Counted from the first letter of the stretch, positions 20,081 to 32,740 are shown. The stretch: DNA of 64,000 bases from Austropuccinia psidii (GCA_023105745.1 JALGQZ010000013.1:7490105-7554104); one strand, 5' to 3'. Numbers and translations are program-made. Notes: generated from the letters alone by a model not told the origin.

Positions 20081-21166
20081 CCTACCACCAGGAGGTGACA
20101 GAAGCTATAATGCTTGCCTAGTAATTGTGGACAGATTCAGTAAAACTCCAATCTTTTTACCATGTCACAAAGATGATACAGCCATGGATACAGCTCTTCT
20201 GATATGGAATAGAGTAGTGTCATGGACTGGGATATTTACAAATATCATTAGTGATAGGTATCCCAAATTCACTTCAGAACTATGGACAAATCTTCACCAA
20301 TTATTTGGCACTAAACTGTCTTTCTCTACAGCCTACCACCCACAAACTGATGGCCTGGCTGAAAGGATGATCCAAACCTTGGAGGACATGGTGAGAAGGT
20401 TTTGTGCATATGGCCTTGAATTCAAAGATTGTGATGGATTTACCCATGATTGGTGTACTCTGTTGCCAGCACTGGAATTAGCATATAAAACATCAATACA
20501 TGCCAGTACCAATCAGACTCCTGCTATTCTAGAAAAAGGATGGAACCCCAAGTTACCCCAAGATTCCTTGAGGAAAGATTTAATTGAAATACATCCCACA
20601 GCTGCTAGCTTCAAAGGAATGCTAGACAAAGCTAGAAAGCATGCAGTAAGGTGCATGGAGGACTCTTTTGCATATGCTAAAGACAAATGGGATAAATCAC
20701 ATGCAACTCCAGATTTCAAAGTGGGGGACCTCGTTCTGGTATCCACCACTAACTTCAATAACATCAAAGAATGTAAAGAGTTGAAAGACTCTTTTGCAGG
20801 ACATTTTGTGATTAAGGCCCTCCATGGAGAAAATGCTGTTGAAGTAGAGTTATCTGAAGAACTTAGCAATAAGCATCCTACATTTCCAGTGAGCTTGATA
20901 AAGCCATATAAATCTAGTGATGCTGAGAAATTTCCCTTGAGAAATAAGATTCCCCAAGTTATACCTCCTATGAATCATCTGGTACTAAGAAAATTACCAA
21001 AGTTCTTAAAGAAAGGAAATTAAGAACCAAGAAAGTAAGGGAATACCTTGTTAGGTACAGTGACCCAACTTGTGAAGATGAATGGTTAGAAGAAAAAGAT
21101 ATAACAGAAGCTACCAAACTCCTCAGGAGATTCAGAAACACTAGAAATACCAATATTACAAAGTAA
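20081..21166 (+). pseudogene. Element A integrase core and chromodomain, distal part
   Basis: Continues from HMDWVTG at 9368. It carries PPGGDRSYN, core aspartates in VIVDRFSKTP and IISDRYPKF (the residue after SDR is Tyr, not a catalytic position), glutamate in GLAERMIQT, and the C-terminal SLIKPYKSS. It is open to 21023 in one frame, but homology leaves that frame near 20965; the chromodomain-like tail (REYLVRYSDPTCEDEWLEEKDI) runs at 20972-21166 in another frame, ending TAA. The shift would remove the tail from the protein. Confidence 0.9.
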
Positions 21167-21180
21167 TATTCTTTTTTAGC

Positions 21181-21189
21181 AGGAGGGAA
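21181..21189 (+). promoter_or_regulatory. Polypurine tract of element A
   Basis: AGGAGGGAA abuts the TG of the 3' LTR, 14 nt after the end of pol. Confidence 0.72.
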
Positions 21190-22813
21190 TGTGAGCCTTA
21201 GAGGTAATTTCATATACCCAAAAGACCACAAATAAAAAATTAACATATTAATATAAATAAAATAAATTTATTTATATTATTAAAATGGAAATCAAAATAT
21301 AAATATAAAACTATATTCAAAATAAAAAAATTAATTACAATTTCAAAATAAAATTACATTAAATTTTGGAATTATAAAATTACATTTATACTTGAAAAAA
21401 TTAAGTAAAAATGAAATTTTAACAAAATTGTAAAAAAATAAATAAATTTGGAAAAAAGTTAAATAAAAATTATTAGAAATCTTTATCCAATAAATAAACA
21501 TATAAAAATTATTTCACCATTGGATTCCTCATAAAAAATCAGGTGAGGTCACCTCTGAGTGAAATTCTTGTAACTCAACTCTAAATAAGCTTAAATTAAG
21601 CTTTTAGTATTTTCAATAGAAAAGTTGAAAATCCTCAAAACTTTAATTTAATTCACACCACATGTGGTGTTAAACATCAATTTCTGTGTTAAAACTGAGA
21701 TGTTGTGTTTAGTTTAGAAGTTATGAGGAATTGAAGTATTTTCAATTGAATTCAATTGAAATGTCAAAATGTGCGCGTGTATTACATAAGTGAACTTTGA
21801 TTTACATATGAGGTATCAATTATTACTGTATTGTACTGTACAATTCAATTGAATTACATATGTAAATTATAAGTATAATACATAATGAGGAATTAGAGGA
21901 AAAATAAATTGGAAAGATTAAATTTGGGGGGGGGAAAGGAACTCCAGCTCTAAGGGGGAGCTAGACCTCCAAAATCCTTGCTCACATTCTGACGTGTTTT
22001 GAAGGCTCTAGGCCAGGTATTGCTATAGTAATGGCTGATTTAAGGGTCTAAAATGGCTAAAATTGGCTTAAACCAGCCCTTTTTGGTCTAAATCAGGGTT
22101 CAATGATGCCATAATTGGCTTTTCTGTTGTCATACTGGTTTTCACGACTGACAAGAGTAAATTTTACTTTTGGAGTAAGAAAATTGATGGCTATAAAAGA
22201 ATGTCTTCTTTGCCCCACTTTTCTCTTCATGTTAGAATCTTTTCCTTTTATAATTAGTTTAAACATTGTTAAACCAATCAATAAAAGATTCCAAACACCT
22301 TTTTTAAATCATTTTGAACCATTTAAACATGTGAAAAATTATTATAATCATTGTTTGTAACTTTTTATAATCATTTTTACCCCTGAACCACCCCAAACTG
22401 AATTAAAGCATCTTTCATCACTGTAAACTTTGTCACTTTGTTTCCAAATTCACTCTGGTCACTTTTGGGAATGTTTTCTTTTTAATATTCTTTGTAAAGA
22501 CTTTGTTCTTTAATTAATTGCTTGCAGTTATTTGCTCAATTAATTCTAATTTAAATTGCTCTTGAAGAAATTTCTTTTGTAGCCTTAAATATCTCTTGTA
22601 GAGTATTTTCGGATACATTTTTATTGTTGGTAAAACAATAAATTTTTATAATATTATTGTTTTATACTAATAAAGTTATAAACAATAAAATTGGCGTGTT
22701 TTCTCTTAAAAATAAAATTTCTTACTATTTTTAATTGATTTTTACCTTATACAAATTTTGAGGACAGGGAAAGTACTTGATTTTTAATCAAAGTTTCATA
22801 TCTACACCTTACA
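21190..22813 (+). repeat. Element A 3' LTR (1624 bp) with internal deletion
   Basis: Matches 2257-4083 except for loss of about 200 bp: the sequence goes from AATCCTTGCT directly to CACATTCTGACG (near 21980). The deleted part is present in the 5' LTR and in element E, so this is a deletion here. The TATA box is kept at 22192-22199 and the palindrome at 21740-21761. Confidence 0.93.
22192..22199 (+). promoter_or_regulatory. TATA box of A 3' LTR
   Basis: TATAAAAG in the same context as 3461. It could drive transcription into the right flank. Confidence 0.65.
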
Positions 22814-22818
22814 TCTTA
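22814..22818. repeat. Target-site duplication TCTTA, right of element A
   Basis: Exact copy of 2252-2256. Confidence 0.92.
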
Positions 22819-25800
22819 GCTCTTTTTATTATTCCTATAAATAATTCCATGAATCTAATATTTCCCTATTTGTGTCTTATTTGACAGCATTGTTAATGAA
22901 AAACTGCTATCTAGTTTTTTCTTTTAAGTAAGAAACTGTTTTACCTTAATCAAGGAAACATGTGAAGCATTCTCCCCTACTATAGTCCCATAAATATATG
23001 CATAATGAATTGTATGATTTAAAATTTCCTCCTTTAAAGGATTAATATAATTGATGTGAGGTATTCTGTAAGTTTAAACAAGGAGTTTAAATCTGAAAGG
23101 TGGATTCCAAGGCATATATACACCCTCAATTTCTTCCAAAGTTTTTCATCCCAAAATTTTGAGCTCCAGTAATATGAGTAAATAATCCCAATATGGTGTT
23201 GAAATCCCTTTTCAATAAGAATAAATGAAGCTTGAATGGAATTTCTGTATTAAGCTAATTCATAGCTACAGCTGAAATATTCTTGAAAAATTGAAAAAAA
23301 ACAATTTCGGAAAAGGTCCCTGCCTTAAGAGACTAATAGAAGTGTAATGTATACTATTAAAGCTTATTTTCATATCCTTAATGCTCGAAGAATTAAAAAT
23401 CTTACTATTGAGAAATTAGTAATTTAAATTGTTGATTTATTTAGTTCTTAGAGATACACATTTCTCTGTGTTCAAAGGGACCTAGAGATGTTTCTTTCTG
23501 AGGAATTTTATTTGTTTCAAAATGGGATAATTTGAAGTATATTCCAAGCCCTCATGTGAAAATTTTTCTTTTTATTACTTTTCAAAAATGCATCTGGCTC
23601 TACCATGTAATAATCTTCATTATTTCATTTCTGAAATCACCAAATGGAGAGTGCATAGGTGAAAATACATCATAAAAACAAAATTTTCTTTCTCCTTATC
23701 CTAGGGCTTTAAACCTTTGGGCTTCTAACCCAGAAATCTGGAATTTTGTGAAGAAAGGAATTTATTTCCTTATCATTAACTGTATTCTTCTAGAAATACT
23801 GCATTCAAAATTCTTAATATGAATTCCCATGGTTAATCTCTTACAGACTGATTTTATGTGAAATAAATTAATTTCAGATATGATTCAATTATCAAATAAA
23901 ACTTAAATATTTCCTAAAAATTATTTTTTGTTTCAAATTCAACAAGTATATTTCATATTTTTTCCCAAGCATGAACTCTTTGATATAATTTTAAAAAAGA
24001 TGAAGGACGGTTTCTCTTATCCTCCTGGAAGATTTAAGGAATGGAATATTGTGATAACTTATTGAAAAAGGCAATCTACCAAGAAGACGTTTTCCTCAGA
24101 AACTCCTAAAATTATGAAATTTAAGATTCTATTAATTCTGCTCTTTTGTTGCGATATTTTAATATGAAGTTCTTTAAAAATAAATAGCACCTATTCTTGA
24201 TATGAAAAGTTATATTTAAATTGTTCATGATCAGTCTCATTTCTAAATGTCAACTATTCTTAAGGAAAAACCATTGAGAGATTTTGAAGCTTGATATCCT
24301 ATAGAATTGGCTCCTTATATGTGAGTTTTTCTGTGTTGAAATATGAATGAAGAGGATACTTACATATTTCAGGTTAAATATTATCAAAACCAGGATTAAA
24401 TGAGGATTTAACAAGGATTAAATCTCAAACTAACAATTTCCTTAATATTTTAAGAGATAAATCTATTATTTTTGTAATTTTTGAGAAACAAAGGAGTCAT
24501 GAAGTGCAAAGGATTTGAGAGGTATTTGCCATCACCCGGATATATACATATGTCATGGATGCATTTTTTGATGCATCAAATCTTTGGCATATTTTCTAAA
24601 ATGTACTTAATAATATATAATTTGAAAAACAACATGATTCATTGGCTAAAATATTAGCCTTAAGCACTCAAATTACAAACTTAAATAGCAAAAAATTTAA
24701 AAAAACTCTTAAAGAAAACTATATATGGGAAATTCATGACTAACAATAACTTATATACTCAATAAAGCATAAATAGATTCCTCTTAACTAATTTGGGAAT
24801 TAGAATTTCTCTATAAGTTTTTACTAAGCTTCTCAGAATTGAGATCAATATCTATCATCTTTAATATTTCCCACATATTTGGCATGATTCAGAGATATAT
24901 GACGCATTATGAAATGAGAAGAAATATGATACTAAATTCAAAAAATGACTTGTTTCAATATTCATAGTTTGTTTTACTATTTAAATACAAATTCCAAGAA
25001 TTTAAAAGATATCTAATTATTATTGTCAAAATCATGAAGCATAAATAATGGTCCTTGTGTTCTCTGCAGGCAATCTCTCCAAAATTAAGAAAAAAAAGAT
25101 GCATGAATATTTTATTTTTTGAAACAAGGTGAGTATAGAATCTACAGCTCAGATACTCATGTGTGGTTACCACTTGGAGAATGATGTTCATTGAAAATAA
25201 ATAACATATTAAAAACAAAATTCTGAACAGTAATATATGATGAAAGTGATCTCCATCTCAATACTTTAAGATTGTCTTGAGAAAGCTTAGCAAGAGATAA
25301 TGATAACATTTATGGTGTAAGGGAATCATAAAATATTCAAAAAAGGTAACTTAATTACAATTTTGAGCATTCAGAAATCTAGACTATATAGCTCATTATT
25401 ATATGTAACTTTCAGGAGTATCTCAGTATGAATAGACAGAATTTTAATTTATGATAAAAGATAGAATTTAACCATACTGTGAGATTCTCAATTGCATGAA
25501 ATATCCAAAGATAATTTTTCTAGATGCAGTATATGATGGAGGAAGTTCTTTTTATTTGACAATGGGATGAAGTTAAAGCTAAAATCAATGATAATTCTAT
25601 CAGAGAGCTATACTAAACAGAAAGTCAAAATCCTATCTATAATTAGTGAAATCATCTTTTTGAATCAAAAATACTCAATGTTTAACATAAATTTATGGAG
25701 AGTTACATATTGAGAGAAACATTTGTTCTTCATTTAAGTAAAACATGGGAAACTTTGAATATGAATATTAATTATAGTCTTTCTGGGTTTATATTTACTA

Positions 25801-25850
25801 TTAAGGCCTGTTTTTAGCTTCTTGGATGCAGCCTGTGTTGCTTTTGAAAT
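22819..25850. other. AT-rich flank of element A, no gene seen
   Basis: About 3 kb with only short low-complexity frames, no LTR termini and no splice-punctuated coding. Its texture resembles 106-2251, which was continuous with it before A inserted. Confidence 0.55.
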
Positions 25851-26256
25851 TCATTACCCATCTACAGATTCTCATGAATAATTTCAAATGTACATCTGTA
25901 ATAAAACTATCTTAAAACAGAAGAAACTAAATGATAAGCTCTTATTTTCATCTTCCCACAAGCCTAGTTTATTGTGGCTGAGAATATTAGAAAATTGTAT
26001 CAGGGTTAAACCCATGTTGGACCCATGTTTCATTCATAATGATACTCATTTTTATACAAGTGGTGAACCTGCAGCACCTGCCCACAGGGATTGCTGTTTT
26101 TTCATGATAATGGGGTTTAAACCTCCCTTTTGACCAGAGGTTGAACTTGTTTTTTGGAAGGTGAATTTTCTTCTTTGCTCACCTGCTTCCAATAAAGTCC
26201 CTTGACTCCTCAACCACTCTTTCCTTCTTGTTTATTCATATCCATTTTGAAATAAA

Positions 26257-28071
26257 TTGAGAAACATTACTCATTCATCTCATTCAAACTTTCCAGATGA
26301 TAAATCAGCTACCATCTCTGAGTTACAGCCTGATCTGGACCAAACAAAATCAGAGATTACACATCTTCAAAACAACCTTTTGGAAGAACTGCAAGCCCCT
26401 AACATGAACTCAATACAGATTGAATCAAAATTTAAACATCAATCAGCCATTAATTTATGTTTGACAAAATCCAGTAAAAGCTAAAAAAATGTAAGCAAGC
26501 CCTGGAGCTATCTACTGGAAATGAAAACACCTTAAATAAGAAATTGGATTAATGAAAAGCTTAAAAAACTGTTTCAGTCACAATTTTAGCAATATTTTTG
26601 CAATTATGATAAGAGCAGCCAAAACAGCTCTTATGATATTAGAGCACCAACTACTCCTGTATGGAAGAAGCAAAAGTTGATATTTTTGATAAATGGTCTC
26701 AGCCTGGATGTCATTATGGCTCAAAGCTCCAAATTAATAGCAAGATGTTTACAGAAGTTTACACAGTTAGAATCACTCATTGAAGAAGAATTCAAAGAAT
26801 CCTAGCTGAAAAAATTTGATTGAGCTGCTAATGTAACACTAAATCTTAATAGAATCAAGTGACTCAATATCAATCTTCTAAAATCATCTTATTCTTTTCT
26901 TTATCAAACAGGCCCCATTACCTCATCGACAAAGATTTTAGAATCAAATAATTGGCCGTGGGTGTGATGAATTGACATAATCAATGGCTAGGGCTATCAA
27001 ATGAAATGAAGAGGTGAAGATGAAGTACCAATTTTTCCTTTGCAATCTCAATGTACTCCAAATTAATGACAATTAGTCAGATCAACAGGTTGATTATCTC
27101 AGCTTTCAAGCTAGGGTGCTCACAAAAAAAAGCTAATCATCAGGGAATCAGGAGCTCATATAAAATTGCTTATATTTTCTCTCAAGTTAATAGTCAATTG
27201 TGAAGAGCTTGAGGACAATCATCATGCCAAAAACAGTAACAAAAAATACAATGATGATGAGACAAAGTATTAAATTAATGAGGCTATTACTAGGCAACAT
27301 AAAATTCTTAGAAGAATTCTTTATCAGACTAAATACACAACAAATCAAAAACCCAATACATCTCATGAATATATTGACTTTGCCAATGAATCTAAACAGA
27401 AATTGTATCAGCTTCATACTAAATTTTATTTTTGTGCCAACACAAAGCACATTAATAAAGGCCGCAGTCAACCTTGGACTTATTTATCCACAAATAAAGC
27501 CCTGCTTGCTAAAGGGAACACTCAAACTGAATACCTAAATGGCAAGGTGGTTTTTTTCCCTAAAACTACAATTTATGTACTACCTGAATAGCTTTAAAAG
27601 CTGAATTATTTATTTTGGAGGGACATTGAGCACCTTAAAAGACTAATTCCATGCATGCTCAAGATCTGAAAGAATCAAAATATTTAGGACTCAAGTTTCA
27701 AGAACACATCTAAAGGCCAACTGCTGCTAAATCATGTTACTTATTTTGACAATTGTTTCAATTTTTTAATTTCTAGTTAAAGCTAACATTTTTGGAATCC
27801 ATTAAGTTAGGCAATTGAAAATTTAATTAACTTCAAAGAAAAGTTCCACATATTGCAAAGTAAACTTGAGACACTGGAAACTGAGGAAAAAGCTTTGAGA
27901 GTAAGCTTCTTTTATATGGCTTTAGTTTCATTACATGCTTTATTTATTTATTTACTGCCATTCTTCTTCAAGGTAATCAAGGGCTGTATCACTTCTGAAA
28001 ATAAAAGCATTTCTAGAGAATTTAATAATCTTTGTAATATTCTGAAAAACATGCAAGCCATGGAAGATTGA
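26257..28071 (+). pseudogene. Decayed gene of unknown function, single-frame remnant
   Basis: One reading frame (that of 26257) gives protein-like segments over about 1.8 kb, interrupted by some 20 stops. It starts with a Glu/Gln/Leu-rich coiled-coil-like segment (SELQPDLDQTKSEITHLQNN). A middle section contains APTTPVWKKQKLIFLINGLS, and the best preserved part is at about 27270-27591 (HEYIDFANESKQKLYQLHT, GRSQPWTYLSTNKALLAKG). The C-terminal part has a candidate 72-bp intron, 27901-27972 (GTAAGC...CAAG), with flanking exons joined in phase and ending NMQAMED-TGA. I do not recognise the family; it could be a host gene or part of an unknown mobile element. Sequence just upstream (25888-26133) is open in the same frame and may belong. 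Confidence 0.45.
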
Positions 28072-28641
28072 CTTTGAAAGAGATTGTGTCAATTCTTTTT
28101 TCCTTGAAGCTCATTTATCTAAGGTAGAAGAATAAATGTGGGTTTCTTTGTTTTTGATATTATTAGCCTATATACATATCCTTTCCCCTAGCTTTGGTCT
28201 GCATTCACATATTTCATAATCACAACTTTGAAATCTTTCAATGAGCACAGACTTTAGGTTGGACTTTTGGAGTATCAGGAGATGTTTAGCTGATAATTGT
28301 GACAAATATTAAATATTTGAACTTTTCCTTATTCTTCTCTCACCAATTCTTAGGTTTCAATGACTCTCCTTCATTGAATAAAGCCAATTTTACATTCTGG
28401 AATCCCTCAGTGGACTTGGTAAAAGTAGCGTTTTATGGCTCTGCCTCTTCATGTGGGTGCACATTCAGAGAGATGGCTTGAAGCTGTAAATCATTTTGAG
28501 ACTTTCAAACTGGGGCCTTGAGATGACATCCCCAAAGTATGAACAATATAAAATTAGATGGATTAAACATCTTAAGAAATTCATTTTTCCATTTCTAACA
28601 ATTTTCTTGCCATATTGTCAAGTCATGGGGTGGGCCCTCAC
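28072..28641. other. Spacer without recognisable gene
   Basis: AT-rich sequence between the decayed gene and a partial LTR. A 60-codon frame at 28299-28481 has no recognisable features. Confidence 0.5.
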
Positions 28642-29345
28642 TGTGAGCCTGTGAGGTATGTATCACATACCCATAAGGCCACAAAGAACTTTATACACAG
28701 TTGATTTAGTCTTGGACAGACTTATCAATTGGATTTACCATAAAAAATAACAAAAAATAATTCTAACTTTTTTGGATAAACAAAGTTATAATTATTATTT
28801 CATTTTGGGATTCTACACCAAAAATAACCTATGGTAGACCCATAGGGTGTTGTACCCAAAAACAATTATTTCTTATTTCATTAGAAGTTTTGAGAATTTC
28901 ACAGTATAATTGCAACTTTTTTTTAAAAAATTAAAATTGTTAAATTTAATCTTAAATAAGCTTAGATTAAAAGTTGCACAAGCTTCATGCAAACCTCCCA
29001 AAATTTTAATTAAAATTAAGGTGTTGTGTATATTTACTGAATTGGCTAAGTATTTTCTGTACAGAATTTAAATCCTGTGTGAGCTCAATTTAAAACGGTT
29101 TAGGGACATAGTATGGCTTTAAATAAATAAAAGGGGAAAATCCATGCAGAAATGTGGGACAAATGAAAAAGACCAAACAGAGCTGGGGTACCCAACTTTT
29201 TGGATCTGCAAGGATCAAATGAAGGTTTTCCACCTGTATTGAAGTACTTTCAACATTATTTAAGCTTTAAGATTAGACTTTGATCTAACTTTAAAGTTTA
29301 AACTGGCTTAATCCCAATTTGGACAGGAATTTCAAACTTCCAATG
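28642..29345 (+). repeat. Partial A-like LTR (element G), cut by element F
   Basis: Begins TGTGAGCCTGTGAGGTATG and continues with CCCATAAGGCCACAAAG, resembling the start of A's LTR. It shares further landmarks such as TTAAATAAGCTTAGATTAA and GGTGTTGTGT. It stops at the boundary of F's LTR at 29346. It is more diverged than A or E and is the oldest layer of this nest. Confidence 0.65.
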
Positions 29346-29770
29346 TGTAAGGTTTGATCATGAAACAATAAGAAAATATCACAAGTATTTTACTTATTGT
29401 ACTATGAATGCCCTTATGTTTCAAGAATGAGATAATAATAATTAAAATAATGGTGTAAGGTAATTATATTATTGAATAAACATAATAACATAATTAATAT
29501 TAAAAAAATAATAATATAAGAAAAATAAATATATTAATATTTGATAATGAGTATATTTATGGCAGTTTATTATTGTTACCAATAAATAATAAATGTGTAG
29601 GAAATTTTTATTTAATAATAAAACACTATTTATAACCATAATATTACTAATATTAATGTTATATATTTATATAAATACTATTTATATTCATAGCAGAATT
29701 ATTAAGTATAATAATTGAGAAAAAATATTATAATAAGTAAAAATAACCTACTTTTGATGCTTAATATAAT
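29346..29770 (-). repeat. Element F 3' LTR, outer piece
   Basis: Plus-strand TGTAAGGTTTGATCATGAAA matches the terminus of B's LTR. The LTR is interrupted at 29770 by element C and continues at 39147. The last five bases (ATAAT) are C's target site. Confidence 0.85.
29766..29770. repeat. Target-site duplication ATAAT, left of element C
   Basis: Repeated at 39142-39146; C therefore inserted into F's LTR. Confidence 0.88.
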
Positions 29771-30973
29771 TGTCAGCCTGTGACTCAAAACCAGAGCACA
29801 AGCATGACAGCCAAAATACCATAAATCAATGGTATGGCCAAGATACCACCAAAACATGGAGCTGAGCCAAATTAGCTCAAAAGGTATCAAAAGAAAGAGG
29901 GAATTCACCTCTTTCTGAAAATGTAAGTCCCATTATCATAGGACAAAGAATAACAAAGTTATTCATGCTCAAAGTTATTGCTGAGCATAAACCTTAATTT
30001 TCACCTCTCATCTGATATACAGAGTAAGAGGCTTAACCCCATCAAATGGGTATGAGGAATGAAGCTCTCAGTCAGGGCTATCCAATGGTACCAGCCAAAC
30101 TGAGCTAGCACCAGTATTACAGAAGTTATGGTCAAATTCAGGCCAAATAAGGGTGAACAAAACATTCCCCTCTCATCTAAATTCTACAGTTTTAGTGTGA
30201 GATACCTAAAGTGGGGTCTTTTTGTAAAGAGAAAAATCAGGACTATCTAATGGTGTCATCCATTTCCTCATATCTCAACTATAGCAGAAGTTATGGGGAA
30301 ACAAGCCTAATACAGCTTTTTGCCTAAACCACGCATGTGTATAAAAATGTTGTACATGGCATAACCTTGCCATATTTAATTCTAGCCGTATCAAATAAGG
30401 TACCATTGTGTAGAACACATACAGGCCTACACACTAGTTTAGTTTTGGGGTTGATATCTCAAGAACTGACAAAGCTATAGCTGTTTTAAGGTCAAAATCC
30501 TACATTTTGACCAATACAGCCTTACCATGGGATAATATCCCATAACCATGATTATGAGGTCTCAAACTAACAAAGAAGCTTGTTTATACTTCAATACCTC
30601 ATAATTCAGTCAATACTGGGGTCCCATATAGTTTCTGTACAGCATTCTACGTGTCATACATGTCAGAATCAAGCTGTGTGGTCCCCAGATGAAAATTTTC
30701 ACCCTGTATTGGTGAAAACTGCCCAGATGTGGTTTCAAAACCATATATGAGCCCAATGCAGACTATACAGGTCCTTGTAAACCACAAGCCTGTCTCAGAG
30801 AGTGAAAAAATCTTCACTTCCTCTATGTGGAAAGGTCTAACAGCCCTTTTATTCTTAAATCTAAATCATTTATGACACTTTATAATATTTTAGAACCTTT
30901 ATTTCCGTGTCACAGTCATAGTCAAAAGTTTTAAATACCCTTATATACCTTTTATCATGCACTCAGCCTGACA
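29771..30973 (+). repeat. Element C 5' LTR (1203 bp) with promoter deletion
   Basis: Matches the 3' LTR but lacks about 220 bp between two AGCCCTT copies (junction near 30841-30850). The missing part contains the TATA-like GATAAAAAGG, so this LTR probably cannot start genomic RNA. Confidence 0.9.
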
Positions 30974-30993
30974 TTTTGGGGGCCTGGCCGTGT
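30974..30993 (+). promoter_or_regulatory. Primer-binding-site candidate, element C
   Basis: TTTTGGGGGCCTGGCCGTGT follows the LTR; it shares the G5-CC-GGCCGTG core with A, B and D. Confidence 0.6.
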
Positions 30994-31555
30994 TTTAACT
31001 TATTTGGACCATTACAAGTGAGTTTTTTCTCTTATATTCTTTATTTCTGACAATTGCTCTATCATTTTTAGGCGTATTTTTTTTAAAAAATATATATTAT
31101 ATATATATATTGCTTTAATTGGTCTATGTACCACTCTTTACTCATATTTAAAGAGTATCTGTCACGTGTTTGATACCCACAAGACCTTTATTTTTGGCAT
31201 GTTTTACATATAAAAACACATAAGCCATCAATGAGTCCTGTATTTTGATTAAATAAGGACACCTCTGACTGTAAAACCAACAGTTGAGGCGTGGTTAAGT
31301 GTATTCTTGACTCAATTACACTCATACAGATCACATTTGAAAACCACAAGTGAATCTGTGGGATACTGGTACACAAAAAGTGTAACAGGGTACCAAAAGC
31401 TGCCCTTCTGATGTGGAATTGTTAATTCAATTACACTGTCATTATACAGGGCATATTGTAGTAATATACAAGCCCAGAGGCCATTCTTAGACATGCAAAC
31501 AGCATTTTAAGAAGTCTTAACTGACATAAGCCCTCTTTTTCCTACTTTGATTCAG
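30994..31555 (+). other. Leader of element C
   Basis: AT-rich leader between the primer-site block and the ORF1 acceptor (TTTGATTCAG at 31546-31555). Unlike those of A and B it contains several ATGs (for example near 31125, 31200 and 31230), in line with C being decayed. No coding region seen. Confidence 0.5.
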
Positions 31556-31855
31556 TGGAAGAGAATTATCTCCCACTTGAGACCCAGTCACAGGGCAACA
31601 CACCAGTGACACCCTCAGAACCTGAGGGCAGCAAGGGCAAAGGAAAGAGGCACAGTGGAGGCCTGATTACAGCACCAAAGTGGACACCAATAGCCACCCA
31701 GAGAAGTAGAAAACCACAAAACTCTGCATCAATACAAGGTAAACCAACCTTAACAACTTGTACAGGGAAGATTACTATAATTAACCCAGTTGTAATCTCT
31801 AAAGGTAAATTTCCCAAATCAGCAGACAACAAATCTGTACAAGGCACAGTCAAAG
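31556..31855 (+). CDS. Element C ORF1 exon (300 nt)
   Basis: Starts TG directly after the acceptor, is open in phase 1 and ends in phase 1 at donor AAAG/GTAAAT, the same phases as in A and B. The 99-residue segment is basic and rich in Ser, Pro, Thr and Lys. It has no ATG in any frame. Two other donor-like AAG/GTAAA sites (31739, 31805) lie inside it. Function unknown. Confidence 0.5.
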
Positions 31856-31923
31856 GTAAATACCCTAAGAAAATAAAGTTTTTGACTGCTTGCAAACACT
31901 GATATGTCACCTGTATACCTCAG
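31856..31923 (+). other. Candidate 68-bp intron of element C with embedded ATG
   Basis: GTAAAT donor and CCTCAG acceptor. The ATG at 31904 lies 20 nt before the splice and opens a 141-codon frame (31904-32329) in register with C's gag. Downstream ORF1 sequence continues in phase. Confidence 0.5.
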
Positions 31924-32626
31924 AGACCTTAGCTTCCAAAAGAACCAGCCAGAGGACAGAGAAGGCCTGATCAGAACCAGAAGACCTGGAAGAGGACATC
32001 TTGGACACATTGGTGGATGGCAAAACAATGAGGGAGATAATATCAACCCTGCCATTCACACTCCAATTCAACAGGAACCTCAAACCAGAGGACTGGAAGG
32101 ATATGGATCAAGTTCTTCAGCTCCACCAACTCCTCAAAGATTGGTTTCAATGGAGCATGGAAAACAAGAGGTTCAACCTGGCATCTCATTGGGCAGAACT
32201 TGGAGCAAGTTTCCAGAAGATCTGTCTCAAAGAGATAGACTTCAAAGACCTTATGGTAAGCACCAAAGGTTGGAATCCTACCAGGCAGTTCAGACTCCTG
32301 GAGGCAAGGTCACAGAGGATAAGGGATAATCAAGCCACTATCCAAGCTATAGAAGAACAGTTAACCCAGACAGGGCCTACTCAGATTCCTTCAGGCTCAC
32401 AAGAAGCAGGCCAAATCAGCTCTCCAGTGGCTTCACACCATTAAGAAACCAGCAGATCAGTGGCCAAGAGTCACCATTCTTCACAATTTCAGGAAGTTTC
32501 CAGGAGAAGACAAGGAAACAAGGGCAAGAGCAAAACCTCCTTTGACCAGAGGAGTAAAGAGTCAGACCCCATGATCCAGAAGCTGTTGGACTTGGTAAAA
32601 GAAGTACACAAGAGCCAGAAGTAGTT
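31924..32626 (+). pseudogene. Element C ORF1, second exon
   Basis: Continues the 31556 exon in phase. It has TGA at 31968 and TAA at 32442, and ends KSQK-TAG at 32624, matching the FQK and CQK endings of A and E. The middle part contains STKGWNPT, aligning with GWHPL in A. It is therefore a diverged ORF1 homologue. Confidence 0.55.
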
Positions 32627-32740
32627 GTAAACCACTCTAGAGTCAGTAGTCCCATTAATAGAAATATTACCCCCACTCAGATTGAACATAATGTTATTGC
32701 ACCTGAGAGTAATTTAAACAGTGATGCACTGTGGTTACAA

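Larger units (their letters stand above)
2257..22813 (+). mobile_element. Element A: full-length Ty3/gypsy LTR retrotransposon, split by element B
   Basis: Bounded by TG...CA LTRs (2257-4083 and 21190-22813) and by a perfect TCTTA duplication. Internal order is primer-binding-site candidate, spliced ORF1, gag, protease, reverse transcriptase, RNase H, integrase, chromodomain-like tail and purine tract. Element B (9369-20075) sits inside the integrase gene; without B and its 5-bp duplication A would be about 9.8 kb. A is not autonomous: there is a +1 A shift in the reverse transcriptase near 7915, TAA stops at 8617 and 8731, the B insertion, and a shift before the chromodomain near 20965. The protease motif reads DPG. 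Element E is a relative of the same family. Confidence 0.93.

Noticed and set aside
20251..20262. Asp to Tyr next to a catalytic site in A's integrase (ISDRYPKF)
   Set aside because: The catalytic Asp is the one in SDR, which is intact; the changed residue varies in this enzyme family.
25888..26133. 81-codon open frame as an independent gene
   Set aside because: No ATG context or domain; its frame agrees with the decayed gene just downstream, so it is mentioned there instead.
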